From Megaleporinus macrocephalus (taxonomy: Eukaryota; Chordata; Actinopteri; Characiformes; Anostomidae), in the NCBI GenBank assembly GCA_021613375.1, contig CM038715.1:1541001-1605000 (forward strand): a DNA stretch of 64,000 bases, given 5' to 3'. This document shows positions 46,658-58,830 of this stretch, in pieces; position 1 is the first letter of the stretch, and each line of letters starts with the position of its first letter. Below the pieces are notes generated by a model. The model ran no database searches. It had not been told where the DNA came from and saw nothing but the letters and a program-made list of their open reading frames with translations. The position numbers were made by a program, and so were the translations under genes.

Positions 46658-46728
46658 TGCTTAAAACACCTGTGAAGTTTGAGTGCTGTCATCAGAAGAA
46701 GAAGACAACACAGAGGTAATAAGCTTGG

Positions 46729-46770
46729 AATCTCTCTCTCTCTTTCTCTGTCTCTCTCTGTCTCTCTCTC

Positions 46771-46848
<78 letters not shown>

Positions 46849-46856
46849 TCTGTCTC

Positions 46857-46899
<43 letters not shown>

Positions 46900-46903
46900 A
46901 TCT
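46729..46903. repeat. (CT)n tract
   Basis: CT repeats with CTGT interruptions, just outside the inverted repeat. Confidence 0.95.
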
Positions 46904-46904
46904 A

Positions 46905-47395
46905 TCTATCGCTTCCTCATCTGTTTAGCAGTGTTTCCCATGCAGGCGAGGAGTGATGCCATAGAAATGGAGATGAGAAACCGATAAGGCACAAAAAAAA
47001 AAATCTAAGTTCTGAAGGAGAGGGGAAGGGGGGCCGCGGGAGAGGAGGGGTGGAGAAAGATGGAGGGGTTGTGGCAAAGTGCCCTGAGGTATGAAATGAA
47101 ACAGTTACTTAATCATTTTTTTTCCCCTCCATTTTCATTTTCTCTCCAGCTATTCTTGTTTTCATTGCTGGCCTTTTCCCAGGTCTCCCACTGTAGCCCC
47201 CCTCCTTACTTAGGTGGGTGCCTCGAAAAGAAAGCAGAGGGGAGTCTGACTCTGTCTGAGTGCTTTAACTGGAGAATTTATCATTATTGTGTACACACTC
47301 TGCCTGTGTTAGCACGTGTTGAAAGGTATTTCTGGAAGTCTAAGTTGTTTTAATCAGTCGTATGTTTTAGTTTTATTTATTTATTTATTTTTTTA
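46905..47395. other. Unique sequence
   Basis: Non-repetitive; 47090-47350 has a long pyrimidine stretch ending TTCTCTCCAG, which resembles a splice acceptor, followed by a plus-strand open frame of moderate length with no domain I recognise. It could equally be conserved non-coding DNA. Confidence 0.3.
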
Positions 47396-48130
47396 ATATA
47401 AGAAAACGTGTTTGCTTCCTCCGCCTCGGGCAGCGTCCCGGTGTCGCCGCTGAATGCATATGTATAACATACAGGGACTGAGAATGCCTCTGTGTATTTA
47501 TTCTCTGGGTAAACAGGGCTCTTCCCCCGGCTGCCGAGCGTGGGCTGTGGAGTTCTATTTCTTCGTTCTCGGTCGGGCTGCATATGTTTTGCTGCACGCA
47601 CTTCTCTTCCCTCGTCTCGGCAGAAAACCGCGAGGCCGAAGGTGTGGTCCGAGCGCGGCCCAGGCTCTAAACGGCGGCTGTGTTGTGTGACAGCAGCGGG
47701 CGACGGCTTGGGGCTAAGAAGGGGCTCCGTATTCCCCTGAGGCTTCGCGGTAAGCGAGACCACACGCGCCCCCGATGGGCCCGGCAGCTTGGGCTCTTTG
47801 TGCAGCGCTAATGAAGAGTGGAGGCCGCGGCACTTCATCAGCCAGCCTGCAGCTCCACGTGGCTGCAGAAGAGGAGGACGGCCTCCTCGCACTCCTCTGC
47901 AGTCCGGACTATGGAAACCCCGCCTGATTGGCTGGTCTGGCGGTGGGTGGCGCCGCTGCAGTGGTGGGTAAAGAGGATCTAACGAGGCCCGATGGGACCC
48001 GAGAGGGCGAGGACGCTCAGACAGACTCCTCCAGTGTTTGAAGCAGCACTCGCTGAGTGTGCGGTGAAGCCAGTTAGCACGGGCAGCCACCGCAGAACGG
48101 AAGTAGTAAAACGGAATGATGGAGCCGAAG
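47396..48130. other. GC/CpG-rich unique stretch with a 237-codon minus-strand frame
   Basis: This is the most GC- and CpG-rich long stretch of the window. The minus strand is open from 48090 to 47377 and several overlapping frames are open on the plus strand, as expected when stop codons are rare. I recognise no domain, signal peptide or repeat family. Candidate CpG island or first exon; not called as a gene. Confidence 0.35.
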
Positions 48131-48316
48131 ACGGGAAAAGCAGTGGTGGGCGAACGAGGCAGGACGGTTACTCACACACATACACACCCACGGAAACACA
48201 CCCTCCTTCACCACGGCAACCCTAATCTCTGCTCGGCAGCTACGTGTCCACGCTGTTTGTGCTCCGGCTCAATCAATCGACGCTGCCCTTCAGAAGTTTG
48301 GGGACGTGCCACTTAC

Positions 48317-49531
48317 TAGAGAAGGAAGGATCGATCGGCTATGTATCGGTGATCGGACGATATTTCTCCAGTGTAGCCAATCCCGAGAGCCGATCGATAG
48401 TGTTAAACAAATGAGCCTAATTTCTGTATTTCCAGCTAGAGTTTCATCCAGAAAGAGGAGACCTCCAGCCAGCTCCCTGCAATTCCTATCTGAACCACTA
48501 GGTGGAAATACATACCGTTTAATTTTCCCGGTTAAAACTGACTCTGGTTCGTTTGGTGTGGTTCGTTTTGGCAGGTGTGAAAACAGTAATCACACTCGGG
48601 TGTGGACCAAAACAACCGAGACCCTCGAGAGGAGGTGGTCTCGGACCGGTTCCAAAGAACTCCGGAGCGGTTCATTTGTGGTGAGAACATGATCCAACCT
48701 CCATCCAACCCAAGTATTAGGTGTCCTCCACAAGTCTGATCTAAACATCTCCTGCAGCCAGGTGTGCTTTGCATTATGGGATGCGGCAGACGGCGTAAAC
48801 AGAGAGCTGGAGAACTGTAGCAGCTAACAGGGCGAGGACAATGAAGCGAGGTCTCTCTTGGACTAGCAGTGAGGGACGTTGTCTACTTGATGTTTGGAGT
48901 GAGCTGGGTGGTCTGCAGGTGGACTGTAGTTTGGTATATTATCAGATTATTATTACAGCTATGAACAGATGCTGTCTCTGCCGCTGCTCCGTGATACGCT
49001 CTAAAAGAAATGTGCAGTAGTTTAGAAAACCGGATCTTCTTCCTGTGTTTACTTTCTTGCTCACACGCCAGATAGCTCTGACCAATCAGAGGAGACGACG
49101 TGCTCACGTGGTTTGTTGAGCCGCATTTTGGTGCGTTTAGGTTTTTACCTGTGAAAACAAACTTAACCGAGGAGGAAATGCTCCAAATAAACCAACTCAT
49201 TAACGGATCCAGACCAGTGAAACCAACTACAGGTGTGAAAACGGCATAAATTTGCTTTTTTTAGTTTTAAATTAAGGGTCTAAATGTAATGATTGCAGTA
49301 TTGGAGATATTTGTTTGATGTACTTTGTTTATTTTCTGTTAATTTAAGTAAAAATATTATACTGTTTCATATGAGCTCGTTAAAAATGGTAATAAACCAG
49401 TTTAGACCATGTTTCATGACTTGCTTGCGCTAATAACTACTTGCACATAGCCTCGACCTTGATCAGCTATCGTGCTGAAAAGTGATCGGCGATCAGAATC
49501 GGCCTCAAAAACGCTGATCAGTCCATCTCTA
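48317..49531 (-). mobile_element. Family B hAT-like element split by a family C MITE
   Basis: The left part (48317-48528) starts TAGAGAAGGAAGGATCGATC and runs to CATACCGTTTAATTTTCC; the right part (49246-49531) runs from TAAATTTGCTTTTTTTAGTT to ATCAGTCCATCTCTA. Both are collinear with the inverse of 60736-61604, with the middle few hundred bases missing where the family C copy now sits. Confidence 0.75.
48529..49245 (-). mobile_element. Family C MITE nested in family B
   Basis: This is the inverse of 43773-44513, lacking the first ~27 terminal bases (it starts at CGGTTAAAACTGACTCTGG) and ending AGGTGTGAAAACGGC. Loss of its end together with loss of host sequence suggests a deletion at the junction after insertion. 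Confidence 0.75.
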
Positions 49532-50570
49532 GTATTTGCTAAATAAAAAATTACGTCTATTTTTTAAAATTACTTCATTATTTATGGAAATAATTGCATG
49601 TTTTTAGACCAAAGAAGAGAAAAGACCCTTCATACTGTCTGAAGGCTATTAGTGGGTCATTTACACATCAGCATTAACTCTCAGCTCACTTTGAAGGAAC
49701 ATCGCTGCTAACACAACAAACCTCTCATCTCTACAATGCTAGTTTCACGGAGGAGGAAAACACACTCTTTGCTTTAACGCAGGTCAGGCTTCACGTTTGG
49801 AGGCACTGACGTAAACAAACTGATGACATTCATAAAGTATAATGTAAAAGATCATGTTTTGTACAATGTGTTTTCAATTTAACGCAGAAAACTGTTTTTG
49901 AGCCGGGTTTCTAAACAGCTCTCCGCTAAACTCGCCTCAGACTTTCAAAGAAATCATTCCTGTTTACTGAAAACGTCTGGAAAAGCAAGCTGCTCTCCAA
50001 CTCCTGACAGCTCAGCGCGCTCTGCTTCTATACGCATGTCCAGATGTGTCCGTGTGGGCGTATAGAATAAACCCAGCGAGGAGTGGCCCTTCACTGAAGA
50101 CCCGCACACGCACACGCACACGCACACGCACGCCCGTCCACTGTATACGTCGCACGTGATCTTTGCTCTCTTTGCGCTGGTCAAACAGCGGCGCGGCGGG
50201 AGAGGACAAAGCCGGCTGATAGAGACGCGGCACACTGCGCAGCAAACACCACCACACACACCGATAACACACTCAGCACACAATCACTGAAGCAGCACAC
50301 ACACACACACACACATTTTCCAGCTGGCTAAGATTTTACACACCTGCTCTATAGCTGTGATTCAGGGTGGGGTGTGGTGGTGGAGGGGGTGGGGGTTTGA
50401 GCGGGCTCACTGAGGGATTAAGCACTATTCAGTGTCTGTGTGTGAGAGTGAGTGCTAGTGTACTAGAGTGTCTATCCTGAGTACGAGAACAGAGATGGAA
50501 GAGCATGGAGGAGTGTGCGAAGGTGACACAGGAGTAAGAACAGCCACTACAGGACCAACAGGAAAACAGT
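49532..50570. other. Mostly unique sequence with short CA/CACACG runs
   Basis: A (CACACG)n run lies at 50105-50130 and (CA)n at 50302-50316. Nothing else recognised; minus-strand open frames overlap in two phases and lack known domains. Confidence 0.35.
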
Positions 50571-50720
50571 ATATATATATATATATATATATTAGTAAAG
50601 CAAGTTTTTGGTCTCCCCTGTAAAGTTGCAATCAGCTTTGGACAGCGATGATATGCAATGATATATATGTATATTATTATATTATTATATTATATTATTA
50701 TATTATTATATGAAAATATA
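50571..50720. repeat. (TA)n and (TTA)n tracts
   Basis: TA run at 50571-50593 and TATTA-type units at 50674-50712. Confidence 0.85.
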
Positions 50721-50935
50721 TGTATACAGGTTGTTTTAGCACCTTTAGACGCTTTGTGTGGAAAAAGCCAGGAGATGTATTACAGAAATTACAGAAGCAA
50801 ATCAAATCTTAATTTAGGAGTCTTATTTTACAGCATCTCAATCTAAAGTTAGCAATCCTCACTACTCAACAGCAGACAATCAATATTTATATCAGTTAGT
50901 GGGCAACCAATCATTTGCACAGATGTAAACCAATA

Positions 50936-51922
50936 ACAAAAAAACAAAACAAAAACACAATGTATAAAAAAGCTGAATAAAAACACACTGTAAAAAAGAA
51001 TAACAACACAATATAAAAAAGAACAAAAACAATGTATAAAAAACAGAATAAAAAAATGTAAAAAAGAATAAAAACATACTGTAAAAAACAGAACAAAAAC
51101 AATGTATAAAAAAACAGAATAAAAAAATGTAAAAAAGAATAAAAAAACATACTGTAAAAAAACAGAACAAAAACACAATGTAAAAAAAATAAAAAACACA
51201 TACTGTTAAAAAACTGAATAAAACACAATGTAAACAAGAATAAAAAACATACTGTTAAAAAACAGAACAAAAACAATGTATAAAAAACAGAATAAAAACA
51301 ATGTAAAAAAGAATTAAAAACACTGTAAAAAAACAGAACAAAAACACAATGTAAAAAAAATAAAAAACACATACTGTTAAAAAACTGAATAAAACACAAT
51401 GTAAACAAGAATAAAAAACATACTGTTAAAAAACAGAACAAAAACAATGTATAAAAAACAGAATAAAAACAATGTAAAAAAGAATTAAAAACACTGTAAA
51501 AAAACAGAACAAAAACAATGTATAAAAACAGAATAAAAACACAACGTAAAAAATAATAAAAAAAAACATACTGTAAAAAAACAGAACAAGAACATATTGT
51601 TTAAAAACAGAATAAAAACACAACGTAAAAAAGAATAAAAACATACTGTTAAAAAAACAGAATAAAAACACAATGTAAAAAATAATAAAAAAACATACTG
51701 TAAAAAAAACAGAATAAAAACACAATGTAAAAAATAATAAAAAAACATACTGTAAAAAAACAGAACAAAAACATATTGTTAAAAAACAGAATAAAAACAC
51801 AACGTAAAAAAGAATAAAAACATACTGTTAAAAAAACAGAATAAAAACACAATGTAAAAAATAATAAAAAAACATACTGTAAAAAAACAGAACAAAAACA
51901 CACTGTTAAAAAAACAGAATAA
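50936..51922. repeat. AT-rich minisatellite of about 1 kb
   Basis: Alternating half-units such as ACAGAATAAAAACACAATGT and AATAAAAAACATACTGT make a full period near 50 bases, about 20 copies. Poly-A runs of 5-8 vary in length. A block of about 180 bases around 51183-51300 is repeated nearly exactly at 51352-51480. The Phe/Leu/Cys-rich minus-strand frames are artefacts. Confidence 0.9.
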
Positions 51923-52104
51923 ATTTTATGCAACATATATCTGCGTCACCTCCTCCTGTATAGGTTTCCGTTTCCATTCCTAAGGCTTTGGTCAGCCTCG
52001 GCGCCGTTCGGCGGTCTCCTCATTAGCGGTCACTGCAGGAGCTGCTTATCAATAGGAACGAATGTAACCCCGCTGTGTAACGCTAATGTAACGTTAGTGA
52101 ACCT

Positions 52105-52157
52105 GGTACGGTGGTCTGGTACGGTGGTCTGGTACGGTGGTCTGGTACGGTGGTCTG
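52105..52157. repeat. 13-bp repeat (GGTACGGTGGTCT), 4 copies
   Basis: Four exact head-to-tail copies. Confidence 0.95.
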
Positions 52158-52893
52158 AAATGCTAACATGCTACTTTGAAGGGAGTGACTAACAGCAGGA
52201 CGTCAGGAGGCCACTGGGTGGACACTGTACTGAGGAAACGGTATCTGGTTAGGATGTTTCTGAAAACCTGTTATCTTATCTCGAGCTGGGATAAGATAGT
52301 GAACTTAGGAACTGTTGTTATGTAATAGCTACTGCTCTAAATCCAATCCAAACTCAAGTTGTCAAGGTGACTGAACAGATAAGATTTCGGAGTGAAGCTG
52401 TTTCTGTAATAAGGCCTCCGGAGGGGGAATTCCAGCCGGACCGCACTAACCCTACTGTAAAGCACAAAGGTAGAAATTCCGGGACTAGTTTTCCTGCACT
52501 GGGTGGATGAGCTCGTGTTTATAGATGAACTCACGCTCAGAGGTGCAGGTTGGTGTTTTTTCCTCCTCCTGTTATATTAGTTAAAACAATATCAGTTACT
52601 CCACCCAGTATATCGTCACCGTCCAATAAAAAACAAGTATTTCCAAGACAGCAACTTTACAGGAGAGAACAAAAACATACTTTACTTTTAATGGAAGTCA
52701 ATGGAACCAGATTTTTTTCTAAGCTATTTTGGAGCATTTCTATTCACGTATTTGGCCACACCCACTTTCAAGCATGTGTTTGTTCCAACTTTGTGTTAGA
52801 ACTTCCGCTCAGCTAACCAAAATGAATACAGTTACATGGGAGGAGACCAGAGAGACAGTAAGAAGTTCTAATATGACAACACTGTCTCCTCCA
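52158..52893. other. Mostly unique sequence
   Basis: No gene recognised. 52665-52745 (TTTTAATGGAAGTCAATGGA, TTTTGGAGCATTTCTATTCA) has the texture of an old fish repeat. Confidence 0.3.
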
Positions 52894-53544
52894 AGGTTAA
52901 TAACACAGTGGGTGGGTGATATGAGAAGGTGGTCTGAGGTTAATAACACAGTGGGTGGGTGATATGAGAAGGTGGTCTGAGGTTAATAACACAGTGGGTG
53001 GGTGATATGAGAAGGTGGTCTGAGGTTAATAACACAGTGGGTGGGTGATATGAGAAGGTGGTCTGAGGTTAATAACACAGTGGGTGGGTGATATGAGAAG
53101 GTGGTCTGAGGTTAATAACACAGTGGGTGGGTGATATGAGAAGGTGGTCTGAGGTTAATAACACAGTGGGTGGGTGATATGAGAAGGTGGTCTGACGTTA
53201 ATAACACAGTGGGTGGGTGATATGAGAAGGTGGTCTGACGTTAATAACACAGTGGGTGGGTGATATGAGAAGGTGGTCTGAGGTTAATAACACAGTGGGT
53301 GGGTGATATGAGAAGGTGGTCTGACGTTAATAACACAGTGGGTGGGTGATATGAGAAGGTGGTCTGAGGTTAATAACACAGTGGGTGGGTGATATGAGAA
53401 GGTGGTCTGAGGTTAATAACACAGTGGGTGGGTGATATGAGAAGGTGGTCTGAGGTTAATAACACAGTGGGTGGGTGATATGAGAAGGTGGTCTGAGGTT
53501 AATAACACAGTGGGTGGGTGATATGAGAAGGTGGTCTGAGGTTA
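52894..53544. repeat. 43-bp minisatellite, about 15 copies
   Basis: The monomer is GAGGTTAATAACACAGTGGG plus TGGGTGATATGAGAAGGTGG plus TCT. Copies are almost identical; the only frequent change is GAGG to GACG. Such low divergence implies recent expansion or active homogenisation. Confidence 0.97.
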
Positions 53545-54554
53545 CTTATGGAGACATGTTTAATTACTCTGTACTCTCGGAAGGTGTAGACGGTTCAGTA
53601 ATGAAAAACTATAAAAGTACTGAAGCGTATCAGTACCTGCACAGTGGGAAGGTGGGCGTGTCCTCCTACACACAGACGGTGAGTTTATATTTCTGAAAGC
53701 CGGTTAAACCCAAGTCCAGCAGCTGCCCGAGCCACTCTGCGTGGGTGTTAGTTACAGTCCAGATAGCCTAGCGCGGTGGACACTGATCAGAAAACAGTTA
53801 CTGAACTGATAGACTCAACAGCACCGACACGTCTGCTTCCTCGGAGCTTCATAAGCGAGACATTTCTCTGGATAAGGAAGCTCTGGTGCTGGTTCTCCTC
53901 CACAGAATGGTAAGAGCAGACATACGGAGGTTTGGGTGGATGTTTTAAATTTGGAGCCTTCAGTGAGAGACGCAGGTGGTCTTCTTTGAAAGGCGGCCCC
54001 CCAACACTCTGATCTTTATGTGCTGTGTTCGTAACTCTGTAGTTCAAGACAAGTTTTCCTCTTCTTCTAATTTCTGACTCCCTCTAACTGAACATGTTAT
54101 GCTGGTCATTTAATATGTTTGTTGTCGTTTTTCTGTTGTCATGGAAAATAGCATGAACGGTTCCATTCATCACTTCCAATGAGCTGAAGGGTGCGTTCAC
54201 TGATTTTCAAATAATTTTAAATAATTTTAAAATATGACACAATCATTCTAAGACCTCTTAAAGTTGTATCAGTCAGATCATGCGTCACAAAAGGTCTGAT
54301 GTGCAAGACATCATCGTTAGCTCTGTTAAACAGACACCCAACCCAAATCTGTATTAGCTAGTTAAGTACTTAGCTAACTCAGTAATCTAACTCAGCGGAT
54401 CTTGGCTCGGGTCTTCGGGGGTCACAGTCTGGCCCAGGTCATGAAATTAACTCTCAAAGTCTTTAGTGATTAGCTAGTAAGATAAACACACGTGTTTATT
54501 AAGGTAGCTGAACACTACCTACACTCGGGATCTCCAACCTTATGCACGAGCCAG
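53545..54554. other. Unique sequence
   Basis: No repeats seen within the window. The 86-codon minus-strand frame at 53787-54047 has no domain I recognise. Confidence 0.35.
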
Positions 54555-54640
54555 TAGGGCTGGGCGATATATCGAGTTTTTAAAATCGATATATTTTTAT
54601 ATGCGATATAAGATGAGACAATATTGTTTATATCGATATA
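54555..54640 (+). mobile_element. hAT-type terminus (TAGGGCTGGGCGATATATCG)
   Basis: This terminus with following ATCGATATATTTTTATATGC is a familiar fish hAT end, and its first bases match the end of the transposase-bearing element at 33346 (TAGAGCTGGGCGATAAATCG). The second end was not found. A (CT)n run at 54687-54733 follows. Confidence 0.6.
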
Positions 54641-54681
54641 GTCTGTGTTGCGCTGCAATTACACTTATAGATCCACCAGTT

Positions 54682-54734
<53 letters not shown>

Positions 54735-55430
54735 CAACTTCACACTGCCCCGCCTCTCTCCCTCACAAACTCCAGCAGACTAGAAATCAGGATCCACATT
54801 TCATATACACTGCAACACCTGAACCCCTGCTTTCAGATACAGTAAAAACAGTGTATGATGGAAAAACAATGATTATGTAACTGTATGTCATTACAGCGTA
54901 TCTCTTCACTACGTAATGTCTATGAATTACAGAGATATACTTTAGCTGTACAAGCATACCTAGATATATTGGCGTCCCACCCAGTATCAGAAACAGGTAG
55001 ATTTGTCCCACCCAAAAATTAAACTACAGAAAAGCAGAAACTGTTTAAAAACTTTTATTTTATTTTTGTTTGTTGGGTGGTCTTTCACTGTGTTAAGGCT
55101 TGTGTTGAGATGTTCAGAAATATCCTGCAGTCAGCGGCGTCACTGACCCGAGCTCTCGCCTCGCTGGACCGTCGGGTAGTTTAGTTTAAAAGTTTGTAAT
55201 GTAATGTGGAGTATCTAGTTTAGTTTGTAAAGTGGTCTTTAATTGGATTTATCTAATAATAATCAGACGTACAGATAATGTTGTATTTTGTTTATTATTA
55301 ATTTACTGTAATTCCACAAATGTTGTTCTACGTCACTATATATACAGTGATTTACTACCTTACCTACAGTGGAATCAGCTTATAGGTAATATTAGGGCAT
55401 AGGGTGGGCTTTGATTCATAATAGCAAATA
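54735..55430. other. Unclassified sequence
   Basis: No gene or known repeat recognised. Confidence 0.35.
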
Positions 55431-55558
55431 CAGTCTCTCTCTAACTAGAGCGTCTCAGTAATCTGTTTTATGAGGAGAGATGAGGAGAGAACACTGATAC
55501 TTACACACTTACTACCTAGACAGCCTACTTACACACTCACTAGGATTTGAGACACACC
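55431..55558 (-). mobile_element. Family A MITE end fragment
   Basis: CAGTCTCTCTCTAACTAGAG through TGAGGAGAGATGAGGAGAGA to CACTAGGATTTGAGACACAC is the right-hand 130 bases of family A (compare 1105-1237). Confidence 0.75.
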
Positions 55559-55559
55559 C

Positions 55560-56252
55560 ATAGTGTAGTGTTTGCAGTATGTGGTAAGGTATGTGCCTAA
55601 AAACAGAATATTTGTAACCTGTGGCTAAAACCCCTCATTTCTTTGTAATTAGAAGTGCTGTAAGGTGAAATACAGCTTTAAGAAGCTGCTTTGCAAATTA
55701 CAAGTCCGATCTGATGACCCGAAACCGCCTTCACGCCTTTAAATGGGCAACTGAAAATACTTACCCCCCCTCGCCACCCCCCCCCAACACTCTCAAAAAT
55801 CAGCTTGACTCGCTTCAGATTGCGTCTTTCACAGCCTTGCGCTCGTGGACACGTTTCACAGCTCCTCACGCCCTCTTTTAATGATCACGCAAGCCGCCGC
55901 TCGTCCCGCTGGCTCTCGCGCTCTCGCGCTCCCGATTTACGATACTATTTAAACCAAGTCTGCAAAGAAGCAGCTCACACGTTAACGATCTGAGACACGG
56001 GTACGTTTTAAAAGATCTTCGAATAATCTGTTTAAAATAAATTCCACCCCACGTGTGTTTATGAACATTTGTATGATTCCATGTCCTGACACTGACGCAA
56101 TGCTTATGGCAGACTGATGAAGGAGTGAAAATGTGAGTGAGAGAGAGTGAGAAGTGAGAGAGTGAGAGAGAGAAGAGGTAAGAGTGAATAAAATGAGAAG
56201 AAGTGCTATGTGGTGGTGCTAAAAGATTTCTTCACACGTTGCAGTCAAGAAT

Positions 56253-56254
<2 letters not shown>
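55560..56254. other. Mostly unique sequence
   Basis: 55800-55960 is GC-rich with CTCTCGCGCTCTCGCGCTCC. A short GA-rich patch lies at 56130-56185. No gene recognised. Confidence 0.35.
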
Positions 56255-56303
<49 letters not shown>

Positions 56304-56850
56304 GGAAGCATTACATAGAGTACATACAGATTCCCATTCATTTCCTAGAGACTTACTTAAACCTTAAACTACTAACCTAAACTCACCACCACTCCAATCT
56401 AACCCTAAACCCATCATCACCTTACAATTTTATCCTAAATTGAATGTAAAGGTCCCCACAATGTGGCTTAAACCCACACTCAGACACGCCTGCAGAGCCA
56501 TACATCTTCAAATAAAGGCGCTGTGGAGGTCCAGTGCTCACACACACGTGTTTGTTTTACTATATTAGTGAGGTCACCCATAGAACTTTACTATAGAACT
56601 TTGTTTTACTATAACTAAATAATACTAAACCTAACCCTAACCTCAACCTCAGTACCCAAAAGACTCATTTTCTGCTCTATTAGATTTTTTTTAATGATTT
56701 TTGGAGAAAATGACGTGTGAGGTGAGGACCAGCAAAAAAAAGTGAGGACCAGCAAAATGTCCTCACTTTACCAATAAAATCTGACTGTCTGGACATGTGG
56801 TCCTCACAACTATACCTCTACAAGAACACACACACACACACACACACACA
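56255..56850. mobile_element. Interspersed repeat bounded by CA microsatellites
   Basis: (CA)n at 56255-56301 and 56826-56850 bracket sequence with CTCTCAACCTC-free AC-rich text: TTCCCATTCATTTCCTAGAG, AAAGGTCCCCACAATGTGGC, GTGAGGACCAGCAAAATGTC, GACATGTGGTCCTCACAACT. I know similar text as a common fish repeat. It contains telomere-like AACCCTAA words by composition only. Confidence 0.5.
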
Positions 56851-56950
56851 GGCTGAGTTCAGCAGAGCAGTGACTGTATTGTAAGTTAAAACCTTCAGCA
56901 AAATAGAGCAGAGGCTGAAGTACCCCCCCACCAACCCCCCTCCCCCTTAT

Positions 56951-56951
<1 letters not shown>

Positions 56952-56987
<36 letters not shown>

Positions 56988-56989
56988 GC
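56952..56989. repeat. (CT)n-(TATC)n microsatellite
   Basis: CT run passing into TATC units. Confidence 0.9.
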
Positions 56990-57280
56990 TCGCATGCACT
57001 CACCTGCAGCACTGACACCCACAGAGACGGAGAGAGGGGAAAGGACGGGGGGAGACGGGAGCGAGAAGTGAATACTGATAGAGCGATTGGAGGAAAGACG
57101 ACGACGTACAGAAAAGAAAGAGTGCTGAAGAAGAGAGCTGAGAAAAAGAAAGGGAGGGGGTCAGAGGGATCTTGAGAAAGAGAGCGAGAGAGTTTGATTA
57201 AGTGGTATGGATGAATAGGTCCCATTATCTCCCTGTCTGCGTCTGGTTTCAGAGCAGGAATGCAGCTTATAGGATCAGAT

Positions 57281-57281
<1 letters not shown>

Positions 57282-57311
<30 letters not shown>
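57282..57311. repeat. (CA)n microsatellite
   Basis: Pure CA run. Confidence 0.95.
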
Positions 57312-57315
<4 letters not shown>

Positions 57316-57578
57316 TCCATGCAGTCGGTCATGGTTCAGTGATCGGGGTCCTCATACGCTTCTCGCTTTACTGTACAGTATATCACGTGGACTGACCAGC
57401 CTCTGTTCTTATTTAGGTAAAAAGAGGGTCAAGGGTCACCGTACAGTCCTGAAAGGGCCTCGCAGTAAGCCCACCTGGTCTGTACAAGACGCTGCATCAA
57501 GGAACGACCAATCTCTGATAAGTTACTACAGCCAAGTGTAGCTTAAAATAATTTTAAACACACCCTCACCAAACATTG

Positions 57579-58230
57579 GGTCTGTCTCAAATCCTAGTGA
57601 GTGTGTAAGTAGGCTGTCTAGGTAGTGAGTGTGTAAGTAGGCTGTCTAGGTAGTGAGTGTGTAAGTAGGCTGTCTAGGTAGCAGCTGTGTAAGTCTCAGC
57701 GTTCTCTCCTCATCTCTCCTCATAAAACAGATTACTGAGACGCTCTAGTTAGAGAGAGACTGCGTCACGGCTTGTTCCCACCCACTGCAGCACGCCACCG
57801 GTGGTTCAGCTGGTTGCTAAGATACCGGCCGGCATCTAAAACAATAGCCCGAGGCTTAAAAATCTGCTAGCATAAATGCTAATAGCTCGAGTATAAAAGT
57901 GTAAATGGTGAAGGACTCGTTACAGAGTTGATAATAAAATACTGTTTTGTGTGATTATATGACCAGAAACACATTAAAACTCCAGAGAATCAAAATAACT
58001 CACATTTTAAAACCACTTCACTGCTCCTAGATTAGCCTGCGGTGCATCATGGGATTGTCTTAGTGGCTGAGGAAGCGTTCGATGCTTCTTTAAAATCAGG
58101 TCTAAATAAGGTTCCTCAGTAGCAGCATGTTTAAGGTATGTAAGAATTGGGACAGTCTACATGTCGGGAGCGCATACTATGATGTGAAGTGCTGCCTATG
58201 TAGGAGCTCAGTAGGATTTGAGACACAGCC
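57579..58230 (+). mobile_element. Family A MITE, complete copy, 652 bp
   Basis: It starts GGTCTGTCTCAAATCCTAGT and ends GTAGGATTTGAGACACAGCC, clear inverted ends. Three copies of the 28-base unit TAGTGAGTGTGTAAGTAGGC plus TGTCTAGG lie just inside the left end (57596-57681); the 0.1-kb copy has about one. Used as the reference to define the interruptions in the other copies. Confidence 0.8.
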
Positions 58231-58231
58231 A

Positions 58232-58800
58232 GAGTCACACTTGTTCTAAATGACTTGTAAAAGTCTTGTTTTGTGTTTTCATTCTCCAACGGCTCTTAGG
58301 CACCCTTTGTTTTTGAATTCAGAAACAAGCAGACTTCTAGAGATCCCCTGCGCTATCACAAGCACACCGGTAGGAGAAGGCCACGGGCCCCGGTGCTTCA
58401 GCACAGCCTGTTCTCTCCTGTATGCTGTGCTGGGTGTAGCTGAGGACAGCGGTGCTCGCTGTGTGTCTCCTGTTCCTCTCACAGTCTCAGATGAACACAG
58501 GACAACAGCGCAGTAGTACAAAGGGATATATGTGAGATGATCTATTGCATTGAAAGAGACAGACAAGTGTATTCTGTCCTCTGTCTTCTCGCTGCGGGGG
58601 AATCAGCAGCGGCTTAACCGTGTCATTAGAGAGGATTTGAGCTTTATATAATCTTTAGACTGGACCGTGCTGTTTAGCCGCCTGCAGGGAGGGAGAGGAA
58701 GGTGTGATGAAGATGGTGAGGAACTTTTGGTTTTGTATCTGAATGAAAGCCCCTCAAACAGCCTGGCAGGCTCTAGCACTCATGTGTGGCGGGTTTCAGA
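58232..58800. other. Unique sequence
   Basis: Non-repetitive, moderate GC. Short open frames on both strands overlap and match nothing I recognise. Confidence 0.35.
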
Positions 58801-58801
58801 C

Positions 58802-58830
58802 AGAGATGGAAGGATCGATAGTCTATGTTA
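58802..58830 (+). mobile_element. Family B terminal scrap
   Basis: AGAGATGGAAGGATCGATAG matches the first bases of family B and then the similarity ends. Confidence 0.5.

Noticed and set aside
50849..51936. Phe/Leu-rich frames resembling membrane proteins
   Set aside because: Translations of an A-rich minisatellite; hydrophobicity results from TTT/TTC codons on the T-rich strand.
56380..56650. Telomere-like repeats (CTAACCCTAAAC, CTAACCCTAACC)
   Set aside because: Only one or two units in AC-rich interspersed repeat sequence; not a tandem TTAGGG tract.
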